A stretch of 64,000 nt of DNA from Chthoniobacter flavus Ellin428 (GTDB lineage Bacteria; Verrucomicrobiota; Verrucomicrobiia; Chthoniobacterales; Chthoniobacteraceae): NCBI RefSeq assembly GCF_000173075.1, contig NZ_ABVL01000001.1, positions 558,001 through 622,000 of the forward strand. Reading direction: 5' to 3'. Both the position numbers and the translations under genes were made by a program. The notes under the pieces are model-generated. The model saw nothing but the letters and a program-made list of their open reading frames with translations, did not search any database and was not told the DNA's origin. Within the stretch, counting starts at the first letter, position 1; each line of letters opens with the position of its first letter. Positions 47,417 through 56,769 of the stretch are shown one piece after another.

Positions 47417-48912
47417 ATGATCTCTTCGATTTCTCTCGAAACCGCCGTCCTGATTCTCGGCATCATCATGTTGCTGATGGAGTCGTTTAGTAAGAGCGAG
47501 GACAAACGTGGCCTCGCCAGGATGGCTATCGCCGTCCTGCTGGCGCTGGTCGGCTTCTCTTTCTTCGCCCGGGCCGATGTCGGCAACCTGGCTCCATTCT
47601 ATATTGCGGATCCCACCGCGCTGTTCTTCAAGCGCATTGCGCTCCTCACCACCATCGTCGTGTTGATCATGGCGCTGGAATACAAGGATGTGCTGGCGAA
47701 GTTCATTCCCAGCGCGACACCCGGGGCGGGCCTTGGCGAGTTCTACAGTTTGCCGGTCTTCACCTGCGCGGGACTCATGTTCATGGCGAGTGCCGTGGAC
47801 TTCCTCCTCATCTTCGTCTCGCTCGAACTCGTCACCATCAGCTTCTACATCCTCGTCGCTTACATGCGCCGGCAATCCGCTTCGCTGGAAGCGGGGGTGA
47901 AGTACCTGATTCTCGGTGCGCTCAGCACGGGCTTCTTCGTCTATGGCATCACCTGGATTTTCGGAGTGACCGGCCAGACGAACCTCGAGTTGATCCGCCA
48001 GGTGGTGGCCGCTGGGCATGTCCCGCAGGCGCCCTTCCTTTTCGGTGTGGTCCTCATTCTGGTCGGCCTCGGCTTCAAGGTTGCCGCGGTGCCGTTCCAG
48101 CTTTGGGTGCCGGACGTCTATCAAGGCGCGCCCACGCCGGTCACGGCTTTCTTAGCGTCGGCTCGAAAGCTGCCGGTTTCATCGTGCTCCTGCGGGTGTT
48201 GCAGCCCTTCCTCGCGGCTCCGGGCGCGGGCGAAAAGATTCTAATGGTGCTCGCCGTCATCGCGGGTGCCACGCTCATCTACGGCAATCTCGCGGCCCTG
48301 CCGCAGGACAACTTCAAGCGCCTGCTCGCTTACTCGTCGATTGCCCACGCCGGCTATCTGCTCATCGCGGTGGCCAGCGTTTCCGGTTCACCGGAAGGCT
48401 TCGGGTCCTCGCGTGTGGCGGTGGCTTATTATCTCGCGGGTTATCTCCTGATGACCCTCCTCAGCTTCCTGGTGATGATCGTGGTGGCCAATCATTCGCG
48501 CGGAGATGACATCGCGCATTTCAACGGCCTCGCCAAGCGCTCGCCGTTCCTCGCCTTCGGCCTGCTCGTGGCCATGCTGTCCCTCGCTGGTGTCCCGTTC
48601 ACCGTCGGCTTCTTCGGCAAGTTCCTCGTTTTCGCCACCGCCGTGCAAGCGCACAACTACGGCCTGATCGGCATCGGTATCGTCACCGTGGGCGCGGGCT
48701 TCTACTACTACCTGCGTGTCGTGGCCGCGATGTACTGGCAGGAGCCCGGTGACGAAACGGTCATCAAGGTCGCCCCGCTGACCAAGTTCACGGTTGGAAT
48801 CCTTGCGCTGTTCATCTTCATCTTCGGCATCTTCCCGCAACCGATCCTGAAATCGCTAAAGGGCGTGCCGATCGAGACCCGTGTGGTGACCCACCCGGTC
48901 GCGCAGAAGTAA
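47417..48912 (+). CDS. nuoN: NADH-quinone oxidoreductase subunit N, frameshifted
   Basis: NuoN is the third antiporter-like pump, next to NuoK. The frame from ATG 47417 reads correctly to VPDVYQGAPTPVTAFL and then leaves the NuoN frame at TTA 48152-48154; the frame that matches NuoN continues SVGSKAAGFIVLLRVLQPFL to the stop at 48912. One missing base near 48154-48155 (for example AA reduced to A) explains it. Repaired, the protein is about 498 residues with the standard VPFQLWVPDVYQGAPTPV and LAYSSIAHAGYLLIA. It closes the nuo operon. Confidence 0.88.
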
Positions 48913-48996
48913 CGGAGGGACGCGCTCCCGCGCGTTCCCCATCTTCGCGGTCAGACGGAGGGAAGAGTGGGAAGCGCGCAGGAGCGCGTCCCTCCG
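48913..48996. repeat. Long palindromic spacer after nuoN (covarying family, copy A)
   Basis: CGGAGGGACGCGCTCC (48913-48928) and GGAGCGCGTCCCTCCG (48981-48996) are perfect complements; further pairing continues inward (GCGCG/CGCGC and TTCCC/GGGAA). The whole 84 bases can fold into one long hairpin, which may act as terminator or REP-like element. Confidence 0.8.
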
Positions 48997-48997
48997 G

Positions 48998-49600
48998 CTA
49001 ATCGCCCAACTCGACGTTCCAGTAGGCGAGATCCACGAAGTGCCGCCAACTCTCATGCCGGTGGCCGTCGAAGGTGATACTCACGAAGGGCCGCCATTTC
49101 GGCCGGACCGGCTTCTTGATCAGGCGCATGCCCGCCTGGAGGGGCAGGCGATTGCCCTTCTTTGTGTTACACGGGATGCACGAGCAGACAATGTTCTCCC
49201 ACGTGGTCTGGCCGCCTTTGTCGCGGGGCAGCACGTGGTCGAGATTCAGGTCGCGCTTGTCGAAGACCTTGCCGCAGTACTGGCAGGTATTCTTGTCGCG
49301 CTCGAAGATGTTCGCGCGGGTGAATTTCACTTCCTTCTTCGGCAGGCGATCAAAGAACATCAGCACGATGATGCGCGGGATGCGGATCTTGAAGGCGATG
49401 GTGTGGACCATTTCCTCCTCAGGTTCGCGATGTGAAAAGTCGCGCCAGCTTTCGAAGTCGTGCGTACGGAAATTATTGCCCCCATCCGCGAAAACAATCT
49501 GCGCATGCCCCTGGCACACGAGAGTAAAAGCCCGCCGCACTGTGCAGACATTGATTGCCTGCCAGAGCCGATTGAGTACGAGTACTTGTCGATCGAGCAT
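48998..49600 (-). CDS. HNH endonuclease family protein
   Basis: From ATG 49600 the product is 200 residues, and the long frame to 50272 adds only sequence antisense to the neighbouring gene. The HNH core is complete: CQYCGK (C106, C109), LDHVLPRDKGG (D121, H122), WENIVCSCIPCN (N136, C141, C144). The conserved N-terminus (MLDRQVLVLNRLWQAINVCT) is that of the stand-alone bacterial HNH family found widely outside mobile elements. The role in the cell is unknown. The stop lies just after the palindromic spacer. Confidence 0.85.
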   Translation of the reverse strand: MLDRQVLVLNRLWQAINVCTVRRAFTLVCQGHAQIVFADGGNNFRTHDFESWRDFSHREPEEEMVHTIAFKIRIPRIIVLMFFDRLPKKEVKFTRANIFERDKNTCQYCGKVFDKRDLNLDHVLPRDKGGQTTWENIVCSCIPCNTKKGNRLPLQAGMRLIKKPVRPKWRPFVSITFDGHRHESWRHFVDLAYWNVELGD

Positions 49601-49808
49601 AGGGGAAAATGCGCTCGGGGCTCGGAAATTTGCGCGGAAGCTAGCAATGGTCGGGCGTCGTGTCAATGAATCGGGCACTTTGTCACCTGAACGTTGCTGG
49701 GGGGGCGGCCTCGTTTTACCGAGGGTGAAGTCCCCGGCTTGTGGGGTGGACCACGGATGGAAGTTTCTCGCCGCAGCGTTGCTCGGTGCTATGCTGGATG
49801 ACCTTCCT

Positions 49809-50912
49809 ATGAAAAGCCGACTGCTTCTCTCCCTCGTCTTGCTCACCCTGTCGCTATCGACATTCGCTGCTGAGGAGCAGAAGACGGTCTCGGTGCCGGT
49901 TATCGATTTTTCGAAAGTGAAGTCGGCCGACGAGGCTTGGAAGCAGGTGGAAAACTCCCAGAAGTCGCCCACGGAGACGCCGAAATCGCAGGAAGAAGCA
50001 TTCGACCAACTCCTGAAGTACTTCCTGACCGCGCAATCGACAGCGGAGGCCTTCGTGAAAACATTTCCCGCCGATGAACGGAGCTGGCGGGCACGCCTGA
50101 TCGTCCTGCGGGTCGCCTTGAAACTGCGGGAATACGGTATCCAGGATCCGAACGCGGATGAGCAGAAGAAACTGAGCGAAATCCTCGATGCCCCGGAGGC
50201 ACCGGCGACGATCAAAGGGGAAGCTTCGTTCATGAAACTCCTGCTCGAGAGTTCCACGCTGACCCCGGACAAACCCGAGGGATTCGTCGCGTTCCAGAAA
50301 ACGGTCGCGGATTACCTGGAGAAATACCCAGACCACGTACTGGCTGAGCAGGTGAAAGCGCTGCAAATGCGGGCATTGGATGCGGATCCCACGTCGGAGG
50401 GCATGGCGACGCTGAAAAAACTGGCGGCCGGTTCCGACCCGCGCCAGGCGGAAGTGGCCAAGGCCGCGCTCGAACGCAAAGAGAAAACCGCCCAGCTCAC
50501 GAGCAAACCGGTCGATTTATCGTTCACTGCATCGGACGGCCAGCCGGTCGACTTTGCCAACCTGCGCGGCAAGGTGGTGTTGCTGGATTTCTGGGCTTCG
50601 TGGTGCGGGCCCTGCATGCGAGCGATGCCGACGGTTTCGGCTACTTACCAGAAGCTGCATGACAAGGGCTTTGAGATCGTTGGGATCTCGCTGGATCAGG
50701 ACAAGGACGCGATGGAAGAGACGATGAAGAGGATGAATATGACCTGGCGCCAGCATTTCGACGGTGACGGTTGGGACGGCAAAATCGTCAAGCAGTTCGG
50801 CGTGCAGGCGATTCCATCGGCGTGGCTGATCGATAAGAAAGGGATGATTCGCAAGGTCGGCTTGACCGACGACGAACTCGCGCCCGAGGTCGAGAAGCTG
50901 CTGAAGGAATAA
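49809..50912 (+). CDS. TlpA-type thioredoxin-fold protein
   Basis: The 367-residue product starts with a signal peptide (MKSRLLLSLVLLTLSLSTFA). Residues about 30-220 are an Ala/Glu/Lys-rich helical region of unknown fold. The C-terminal 140 residues form a TlpA/ResA-like thioredoxin domain (GKVVLLDFWASWCGPCMRAM with the WCGPC active site, then QAIPSAWLIDKKGMIRKVGL). It probably works as a thiol-disulfide oxidoreductase in the envelope. ATG 49809 was chosen because it starts the signal peptide. Confidence 0.85.
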   Translation: MKSRLLLSLVLLTLSLSTFAAEEQKTVSVPVIDFSKVKSADEAWKQVENSQKSPTETPKSQEEAFDQLLKYFLTAQSTAEAFVKTFPADERSWRARLIVLRVALKLREYGIQDPNADEQKKLSEILDAPEAPATIKGEASFMKLLLESSTLTPDKPEGFVAFQKTVADYLEKYPDHVLAEQVKALQMRALDADPTSEGMATLKKLAAGSDPRQAEVAKAALERKEKTAQLTSKPVDLSFTASDGQPVDFANLRGKVVLLDFWASWCGPCMRAMPTVSATYQKLHDKGFEIVGISLDQDKDAMEETMKRMNMTWRQHFDGDGWDGKIVKQFGVQAIPSAWLIDKKGMIRKVGLTDDELAPEVEKLLKE

Positions 50913-50918
50913 GCTGCG

Positions 50919-51869
50919 ATGCGTGGCGCGTTCGTAGCGGCCCTGCTGGCGCTTTTGGTCTGCGATGTCCGCGCAGACGACCGGGGCCTGTTCGTCGCTG
51001 TCGGGTACGGAGGGCGGCGCATCACCTCGCGCGATGGGGTGACTTGGGAAAACGACCAGCGTTGGAGCGACCAGGCGGCGGACAACGACGATGTTCTTTT
51101 CAACGTGGCTTTTGGTGCGGGTCGTTTCATTGCCGTAGGCGGCGGTTCGCGGACCGGGCACATCCTGAGCACGGTCGACGGGCGCGAATGGAAGTCACTG
51201 CAGGAGGTGAAAGGACGTGTGGCAACGATCGCCTTTGGTCACGGTTTGTTCGTGGCTGGCCACGATGCCGAACTGATGTATTCGCAAACAGGCGAGAAGT
51301 TCGATTACGGTGCGCGGCTCGACTGGAAGGGGAGCGTGCATGCGCGTCGGAGTGCCTGTGGCGATACCGAGGCGGGATTTCGTTTCGTCATCATCGGTGA
51401 TGTCGATCTCTGGGCGGACAAAAAACGTGTGAGTTGGCGCGGAGTGACGAGCGACGGGCGGAGTTGGGAACATACGGCGCTGGATGCGCCTGCCGCGCGT
51501 GATGTGGCCTACGGGTCAGGACACTTCGTGGTCGTGGGCCCTAATGGCCTGATCGAAAGCTCGCACGATGGCCAGGCGTGGGAGCGACACGAAACCGATG
51601 TGATGGAAAACTTCTCGCACATCGCGTGGACCGGCACGCGCTTCCTCGTGAGCGGTGGCCGGGCGGTGTGGGCTTCGCCCGATGGGCTTGCGTGGACCAG
51701 GCAGCCGAAGCCCATTCCCTTCAATGTGGCTTGGGCGCGGGAGGGCATGCTCGGCCTCGGATTTTCGTGGGGCGGAAACATCCACGTCTCCCACGATCTC
51801 ATGGAGTGGAAGAAGGTGACTATCCCGCCTGGGCCCTCGCTCAATGCGGTGACCTTCGGCCAGCCGTGA
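50919..51869 (+). CDS. Exported propeller-like protein with BNR-type repeats
   Basis: The 316-residue product begins with a signal peptide (MRGAFVAALLALLVCDVRAD) and has repeated units of the kind S-x-D-G-x-x-W (ITSRDGVTWEN, STVDGREWKS, TSDGRSWEH, ESSHDGQAWER, ASPDGLAWT) spaced 40-60 residues apart, each preceded by a G-x-F-V-A-V-G strand. These are BNR/Asp-box signatures of six- or seven-bladed beta-propellers as in sialidases and photosystem assembly factors. No catalytic residues are recognised. It starts 6 bases after the TlpA-like gene. Confidence 0.75.
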   Translation: MRGAFVAALLALLVCDVRADDRGLFVAVGYGGRRITSRDGVTWENDQRWSDQAADNDDVLFNVAFGAGRFIAVGGGSRTGHILSTVDGREWKSLQEVKGRVATIAFGHGLFVAGHDAELMYSQTGEKFDYGARLDWKGSVHARRSACGDTEAGFRFVIIGDVDLWADKKRVSWRGVTSDGRSWEHTALDAPAARDVAYGSGHFVVVGPNGLIESSHDGQAWERHETDVMENFSHIAWTGTRFLVSGGRAVWASPDGLAWTRQPKPIPFNVAWAREGMLGLGFSWGGNIHVSHDLMEWKKVTIPPGPSLNAVTFGQP

Positions 51870-51894
51870 GTGGCAACGAAGCGCGTCCGCCTAC

Positions 51895-52833
51895 CTAGCT
51901 CCGTAGCGCCGTCAACGCCGCTTCCAGCGAAGGTTCATCCGTGATCGAAATGCACGGCGTGCCCTTGCGTGTCCGATTGAGCAGACCGGCGAGAACGCCG
52001 CCCGGCCCGAGCTCGAGGAAAAGGTCGCACTTCTCTTCATCGACGAGGTATTCGATCGTCTCGGTCCAGCGCACCGTGCCGGTCACCTGATCCTGCAGCG
52101 ACGAGCGGATCTCCTCTTCCTCGCGCACCGGGGCCGCATCGACATTGCAAATCACCATGAAGCGCGGCGTAGCGAGCGAGGTGCGCTGCAATTCCTCGCC
52201 GAGCCGGATGAATGCCGAGTTCATGAGCCGCGAATGATACGCACCGGCGACGTTCAAAGTCTTGGCCATGCGGATGCCGTGTTCCTTGGCGAGCGACACG
52301 GCCAGCGCCACCTTTGAGCTCTCGCCCGAGACCACGATCTGCCCGGGGCTGTTGAGGTTCGCGACGTCCACATCGGTCTCCGCGGCCAGCGCGCGCACCG
52401 TGCTTTCATCCGCGCCGATCATCGCCGCCATGCCACCGCTGGTCTGCTCGCAGGCTTCCTGCATGAACAGCCCACGGCGAGCCACCAGCTTCAGGCCGGT
52501 CTCAAAATCAAACGTCCCCGCCGCGCAATGCGCGGTAAATTCGCCGAGCGAAAGACCCGCCGCGGCATGCACCGAAAACTCGCCGACTTCCGCGCGCAAC
52601 GCCGCGAGCGTAGCCAGGCCGTGCACGAAAAGCGCCGGCTGGCAGTGCTTGGTCTGGGTGAGTTCTTCGTCCGGCCCCTCGAACGCGATCTTGCTCAGCG
52701 AATAACCGAGAATGCTGTCAGCCTTGGAAAAGAGTTCCGCGGCGGCAGGATACTTGGCCGCGAGATCCTTGCCCATGCCGACAGCCTGGGCTCCTTGTCC
52801 TGCAAAAAGAAGGGCGATGCGTTTATCTTTCAT
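51895..52833 (-). CDS. fabD: Malonyl-CoA:ACP acyltransferase
   Basis: FabD loads malonate onto acyl carrier protein in fatty-acid synthesis. From ATG 52833 the product is 312 residues, with the N-terminal LLFAGQGAQAVGMGKDLA, the nucleophile elbow GLSLGEFTAH (catalytic Ser) and the later catalytic His in GAYHSRLM. The C-terminal LELGPGGVLAGLLNRT is typical. The ATG overlaps the stop of the glycerate kinase (ATGA), so the two are coupled although functionally unrelated. Other fab genes are not in the window. Confidence 0.95.
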   Translation of the reverse strand: MKDKRIALLFAGQGAQAVGMGKDLAAKYPAAAELFSKADSILGYSLSKIAFEGPDEELTQTKHCQPALFVHGLATLAALRAEVGEFSVHAAAGLSLGEFTAHCAAGTFDFETGLKLVARRGLFMQEACEQTSGGMAAMIGADESTVRALAAETDVDVANLNSPGQIVVSGESSKVALAVSLAKEHGIRMAKTLNVAGAYHSRLMNSAFIRLGEELQRTSLATPRFMVICNVDAAPVREEEEIRSSLQDQVTGTVRWTETIEYLVDEEKCDLFLELGPGGVLAGLLNRTRKGTPCISITDEPSLEAALTALRS

Positions 52834-53954
52834 AGTCTTTGTCCGAGGCGGAGCGTCCGTGCGGCGCGTGCGGCACTGCGCTCCAGAAATTCCGCGCCAC
52901 GCTGCATCGCGGCGTCGAGAGACACCGGTTCGTCGATGATGGCGCAGAGCGCGTCGAAGAGGGAACCCACAGCCGGACTGTCGGCGATGGAACCGGCGAA
53001 CGCCAGCACCGGTTTTTGGTGTTTGCGAGCGAGCGCAGCCACCCCGGCCGGGCCCTTGCCTTCCAGCGTTTGCCCGTCGATGCGGCCTTCGCCGGTGACG
53101 ACCAGATCGCACGCCGCGATGCGGTCTTCGAGATGCAGCGTGTCGGCGACAAGGTCGAATCCCGAGCAAATTTTCGCCCGGCAAAAACTCAATAGACCAA
53201 AAGCAATCCCGCCCGCTGCGCCGGCTCCCGGCGTATCGCGGAAATCGCACTCCAGATCATTCGCCACCACGTCGGCGAGATTCAGCAGCCCTTCTTCCAG
53301 CGCCACGATGTCCATTTCCTTCGCGCCCTTTTGCGGGCTGAAAACGTGGGCCGTTCCGCGCGGGCCGAGCAGGGGATTCTGCACATCGCACGCCGCGATG
53401 ATTTCCGGCAGATCGATCGCGTTGTGGGCCTCGACGCGGATCAGGGCGAGCAGATTGCCCGGAATCGGCTCCAGGTCCTCGCCGTCGCTGGTCAGAAAAT
53501 TATAGCCCAGTGCCTCCGCCATGCCGATCCCGCCATCCGTCGTCGCACTTCCACCGAGGCCGACCAGGATTTTGCGCGCCCCACGCTCGGTCGCATGACG
53601 AATGAGCTGCCCAGTGCCGAAAGTATTCGCCTGCAGGGGGGCGAGTTCCTCTGGCTTGAGCCGCCAGAGCCCCGACGTCTCGCTCATGTCGATGATCGCC
53701 AGCTTCTCGCTTTCCACCCAGGCATAGCGCGCGTCCACCTCGCGCCCGATGGGGTCGAGCGCGCGGGTCGTGACCCACTCGCCACCCAGTGCATCGCGCA
53801 AGGCGTCGGCAAAACCTTCCCCACCATCCGCGATGGGTGCGTGCGTGATCTCCACCTCCGGCCATACCCGGCGGAAGCCGGCCGAAATGGCTTCCGCCAC
53901 CGCCACCGCGGAGAGCGAGCCTTTGAATTTATCCGGAGCAACGAGGATCTTCAC
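52830..53954 (-). CDS. Glycerate kinase (GlxK/GarK type)
   Basis: The enzyme phosphorylates glycerate. The 374-residue product starts at GTG 53954 with VKILVAPDKFKGSLSAVAVA, the family's hallmark, and has HAPIADGGEGFADAL, KILVGLGGSATTDGGIGMAE and VVTGEGRIDGQTLEGKGPAG. The long frame to 54236 is not supported. It lies upstream of fabD with a 4-base overlap. The position does not show which glycerate pathway it serves. Confidence 0.93.
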   Translation of the reverse strand: MKILVAPDKFKGSLSAVAVAEAISAGFRRVWPEVEITHAPIADGGEGFADALRDALGGEWVTTRALDPIGREVDARYAWVESEKLAIIDMSETSGLWRLKPEELAPLQANTFGTGQLIRHATERGARKILVGLGGSATTDGGIGMAEALGYNFLTSDGEDLEPIPGNLLALIRVEAHNAIDLPEIIAACDVQNPLLGPRGTAHVFSPQKGAKEMDIVALEEGLLNLADVVANDLECDFRDTPGAGAAGGIAFGLLSFCRAKICSGFDLVADTLHLEDRIAACDLVVTGEGRIDGQTLEGKGPAGVAALARKHQKPVLAFAGSIADSPAVGSLFDALCAIIDEPVSLDAAMQRGAEFLERSAARAARTLRLGQRL

Positions 53955-54048
53955 AAAAATGGGACGGGGAGTGTCGGTGCAACCGTGCAGATTGACAAGC
54001 TGCCAGAGCCAAAAAATCAGCTGAGAAGATTCCGCGCCCGGGGGCACT

Positions 54049-54135
54049 CGGAGGGATGCGCTCCCGCGCGTCCCCATCTTCCTGGAAATCCACTGCCAGA
54101 AGAAGTTTGGGAACTCGCAGGAGCGCATCCCTCCG
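54049..54135. repeat. Long palindromic spacer (covarying family, copy B)
   Basis: CGGAGGGATGCGCTCC (54049-54064) and GGAGCGCATCCCTCCG (54120-54135) are perfect complements. Compared with copy A at 48913, the eighth-to-ninth positions change from AC to AT in the left arm and the right arm changes to match, keeping the pairing. Inner pairing (CCATCTTC/GAAGAAG) is also retained. Confidence 0.8.
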
Positions 54136-54159
54136 GATAAGCGCCTCGCTACGAGCTTC

Positions 54160-56730
54160 TTATTTAGCACCGGGCGTCGTCGACCGAGACGCCCCCTGCA
54201 ACTCGCTGACCTGAGCCTCGGCCTCCGCCGTTTCACGTTCCACCGCCGCCATATCTTCCGGCGAGGCCCTTCCAGCCAGGGACATTTGTTTTAACACTTC
54301 GAGTCGCTCGCGCGCCCCATCGCGCCGCGCCTTCGCCGCCCCCAGTCGATCCCCGACAAACATGGCCTCCGCCCATTGCAACTGCTCCCTGGCCTTCATG
54401 CAGGTCACTTGATCAATGTTTCCCGCCTCGAAGCGCTTCTGGGCCACGTCGAGGGCTTCCCGAGCCGAGTCGACCACGGACTGGGGAACGAGATGGCCAT
54501 TGCTCTGAGTGACCGGCAGAAGACCACCGTTCGGCGTGCCAGACATCTGCAACTCGCCGACCCGAGCTTCCGCCTCGGCCAGTTCGCGCTCGGCCGCAGT
54601 CAGTTCATCATCTACCGGCACGGGGCCAGATTGGCCCCGAAGCGCCAGCCGCTGCCTTTGCAGCAAGGTCAGGCGCTCCTTCGCCCCATCCCGCCGGGCC
54701 AGTGCGGCGCGCAGACGATCGCCCGCATACATCGCTTCCGCCCAGCGCAATTGCTCCTCCGCTTTCGAAACCGCGCTGGGGTCCTTGAAGCCGGCTTGAA
54801 AAAGCTTCGTCGCCCGATCCCGTGCCGCTCGCGCCGAGTCCACCACCGATTGCGGAACGAGATGAATTTCGGTTTTCGTGTTGGGCTGATGCGGAGAATG
54901 CGCGGTCCGCGCTTCCGCAGCTTGGCGTGCGGCGGCTTCCCTGGCGATGGCCGTGGCTTGTTGCGCGACCGCCTGCCTGTTCGAGCTTGCTGCGCGGCCA
55001 TAAAGCCAAAATACCCCCGCGCAGAGCACAAAGAAGCCGAACACGATCACGGCAACGATGCCCGAGACCAGCCAGACCCAGGCGTGCCGCGATTTGGTAT
55101 TGCCTGCGCTCCCAGGCTCTCTGGTAGCGGAGTCCCCCGCCACTCTCTCGCGTCCTCGCGAATACCGATAGACCACCGCGAGAGAGCCCAGGACGAGAAC
55201 GCCGATAAGAGTAGTATTGAGCGGCGTGAGGAAACTGCCTGAGCCGGCGATGGAGAAAGTGACCAGCAACAAGAGCAGCGCCGGCAATAGAATCATCGCC
55301 CATACGGCGAGTGCGGCGGGCGAGGAGGGGAGACCGAGTTGCTCCGCGGGGGTGGTCGCGGGCGCCTTGCCCGTCGTGGCCGTGACGGCGTCCCTGATGG
55401 CCGCGAACCATTCCGCGCCGAGCCGATTGACGTGCCCGGGCGAGTCGATCAATCCCTCGTTGGGGGTGAGCAACACGCGCCGGGTCTCGCCTCCTTCCTC
55501 ATAGCTCACGCTGATGTAATTAATCCCGGCCGGATTCATCATCCGCGGAAAATGCCCGATGCTCAGATCGCCGATGGCTGCCAAGGGAATGCTCGTGGGC
55601 GTTCTGGCCAGCGCGAAGGAGAGTTGCTGCTCGTCGAGGTGTAGCTGGGTGTTGGTGCGATGAAGAAAAAAGCGCCCTTCGAATGTGCGGAGCTGGTCGG
55701 GCGTCGTGACATAGGCCATGCCGATTTTGAGGACCCGCGGCGGAGCACCTGGCGCCGGATTGGCCTTCGCGGACGCCGTCGGATGGCTCGCCACCGTTTC
55801 GACTTGGGTGCGCAGTTCCGCCGCCGTCTGAAACCGCATCTCCGGCGCCTTCTCCAGTGCGCGCAACACGATCTCGTCCAGCCGCACGTCGATCTGCAGC
55901 CCACGAAGGCGGGACGAGGGCGGCTGCAGCTTTTCTCCCGGCAGTTCGCCGGTGAGCATCTCGTAAAGCACGACCCCGAGTGAATAGATATCCGCGCGGT
56001 GATCGGTGCGCTGATGTTGTTTCTGCTCTGGCGCCATGTATTGCGGCGTGCCGGCCGGTTGGGATTCGGCGATGCCGGTGGAGGACTCTTCACCGAGCAT
56101 CTTGGCGATCCCGAAGTCGGCGATTTTCACGCGGCCTTCTTTGTCGAGCAGGAGGTTCTCCGGCTTGATGTCGCGATGCACGATCCCGTGCTCATGGGCA
56201 TACTGCAGCGCAGCGCAAATCGGCGGCACAATGGCCAGCGCCTGCTCCGGCTTGAAACGTCCGGCCTGCATCGCCTGGCGCAAGTTCACGCCATCGATGA
56301 ATTCCATGAGCAGGTAATAGAACCCGCCCGCCTGCCCGAAATCATGCACCGTCACGATATGCGGATGACTCAGCGCGGCCAGCGCCTGCGCCTCCTGGGC
56401 GAAGCGCTTCGCAAAATCCGCATCACCCGCCCGTTCCGGGGCGAGTAATTTCAGGGCGACCAGCCGGTTCAACGATTTCTGCCGTGCCTGGTAGACCACC
56501 CCCATTCCGCCGCGGCCGAGGCATTCGAGGATATCGAGCTGGGGAAAATGGGGCGTGAGTTCCTCCGGTGTAGGCGCCGCCGGCCGGCCGGCGGCGGCTT
56601 CCGCGTCCGTGAGAGTATCGGTGCCCAGGTTCATCGCCGCCAGGCAGCGGGGGCAGAGGCCCTGGGGAGCATCGGCGGGCAGGAGAGCACCGCATTGCGG
56701 GCATTTCGCTGGTTCATTTGGATTCATCAC
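54160..56730 (-). CDS. Ser/Thr protein kinase with zinc ribbon and repeated C-terminal domain
   Basis: The 856-residue product begins with a CxxC-CxxC zinc ribbon (C10, C13, C26, C29), common in verrucomicrobial kinases. The kinase domain spans about residues 65-330: glycine loop LGRGGMGVVYQ, K94, HRDIKPEN (D187 region) and DFG at 205-207. Then follow a PH-like region, two or more membrane spans (about residues 490-600) and a C-terminal extracytoplasmic part made of two similar coiled-coil repeats of about 100 residues, each beginning HLVPQSVVDSAR. The repeats probably sense or oligomerise. It forms a pair with the sigma-factor gene upstream (39-base gap). Confidence 0.9.
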   Translation of the reverse strand: MMNPNEPAKCPQCGALLPADAPQGLCPRCLAAMNLGTDTLTDAEAAAGRPAAPTPEELTPHFPQLDILECLGRGGMGVVYQARQKSLNRLVALKLLAPERAGDADFAKRFAQEAQALAALSHPHIVTVHDFGQAGGFYYLLMEFIDGVNLRQAMQAGRFKPEQALAIVPPICAALQYAHEHGIVHRDIKPENLLLDKEGRVKIADFGIAKMLGEESSTGIAESQPAGTPQYMAPEQKQHQRTDHRADIYSLGVVLYEMLTGELPGEKLQPPSSRLRGLQIDVRLDEIVLRALEKAPEMRFQTAAELRTQVETVASHPTASAKANPAPGAPPRVLKIGMAYVTTPDQLRTFEGRFFLHRTNTQLHLDEQQLSFALARTPTSIPLAAIGDLSIGHFPRMMNPAGINYISVSYEEGGETRRVLLTPNEGLIDSPGHVNRLGAEWFAAIRDAVTATTGKAPATTPAEQLGLPSSPAALAVWAMILLPALLLLLVTFSIAGSGSFLTPLNTTLIGVLVLGSLAVVYRYSRGRERVAGDSATREPGSAGNTKSRHAWVWLVSGIVAVIVFGFFVLCAGVFWLYGRAASSNRQAVAQQATAIAREAAARQAAEARTAHSPHQPNTKTEIHLVPQSVVDSARAARDRATKLFQAGFKDPSAVSKAEEQLRWAEAMYAGDRLRAALARRDGAKERLTLLQRQRLALRGQSGPVPVDDELTAAERELAEAEARVGELQMSGTPNGGLLPVTQSNGHLVPQSVVDSAREALDVAQKRFEAGNIDQVTCMKAREQLQWAEAMFVGDRLGAAKARRDGARERLEVLKQMSLAGRASPEDMAAVERETAEAEAQVSELQGASRSTTPGAK

Positions 56731-56769
56731 CAGTGGAGTTACGAAATTTCCATGGAATGTTACGGTCGA

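Noticed and set aside
48103..48912. Second half of nuoN as a separate gene with start at 48103
   Set aside because: Its first residues are out-of-frame NuoN sequence; the real gene is a single nuoN with a frameshift.
52834..53250. Longer fabD frame
   Set aside because: The extra residues are antisense to or overlap the glycerate kinase and do not match FabD.
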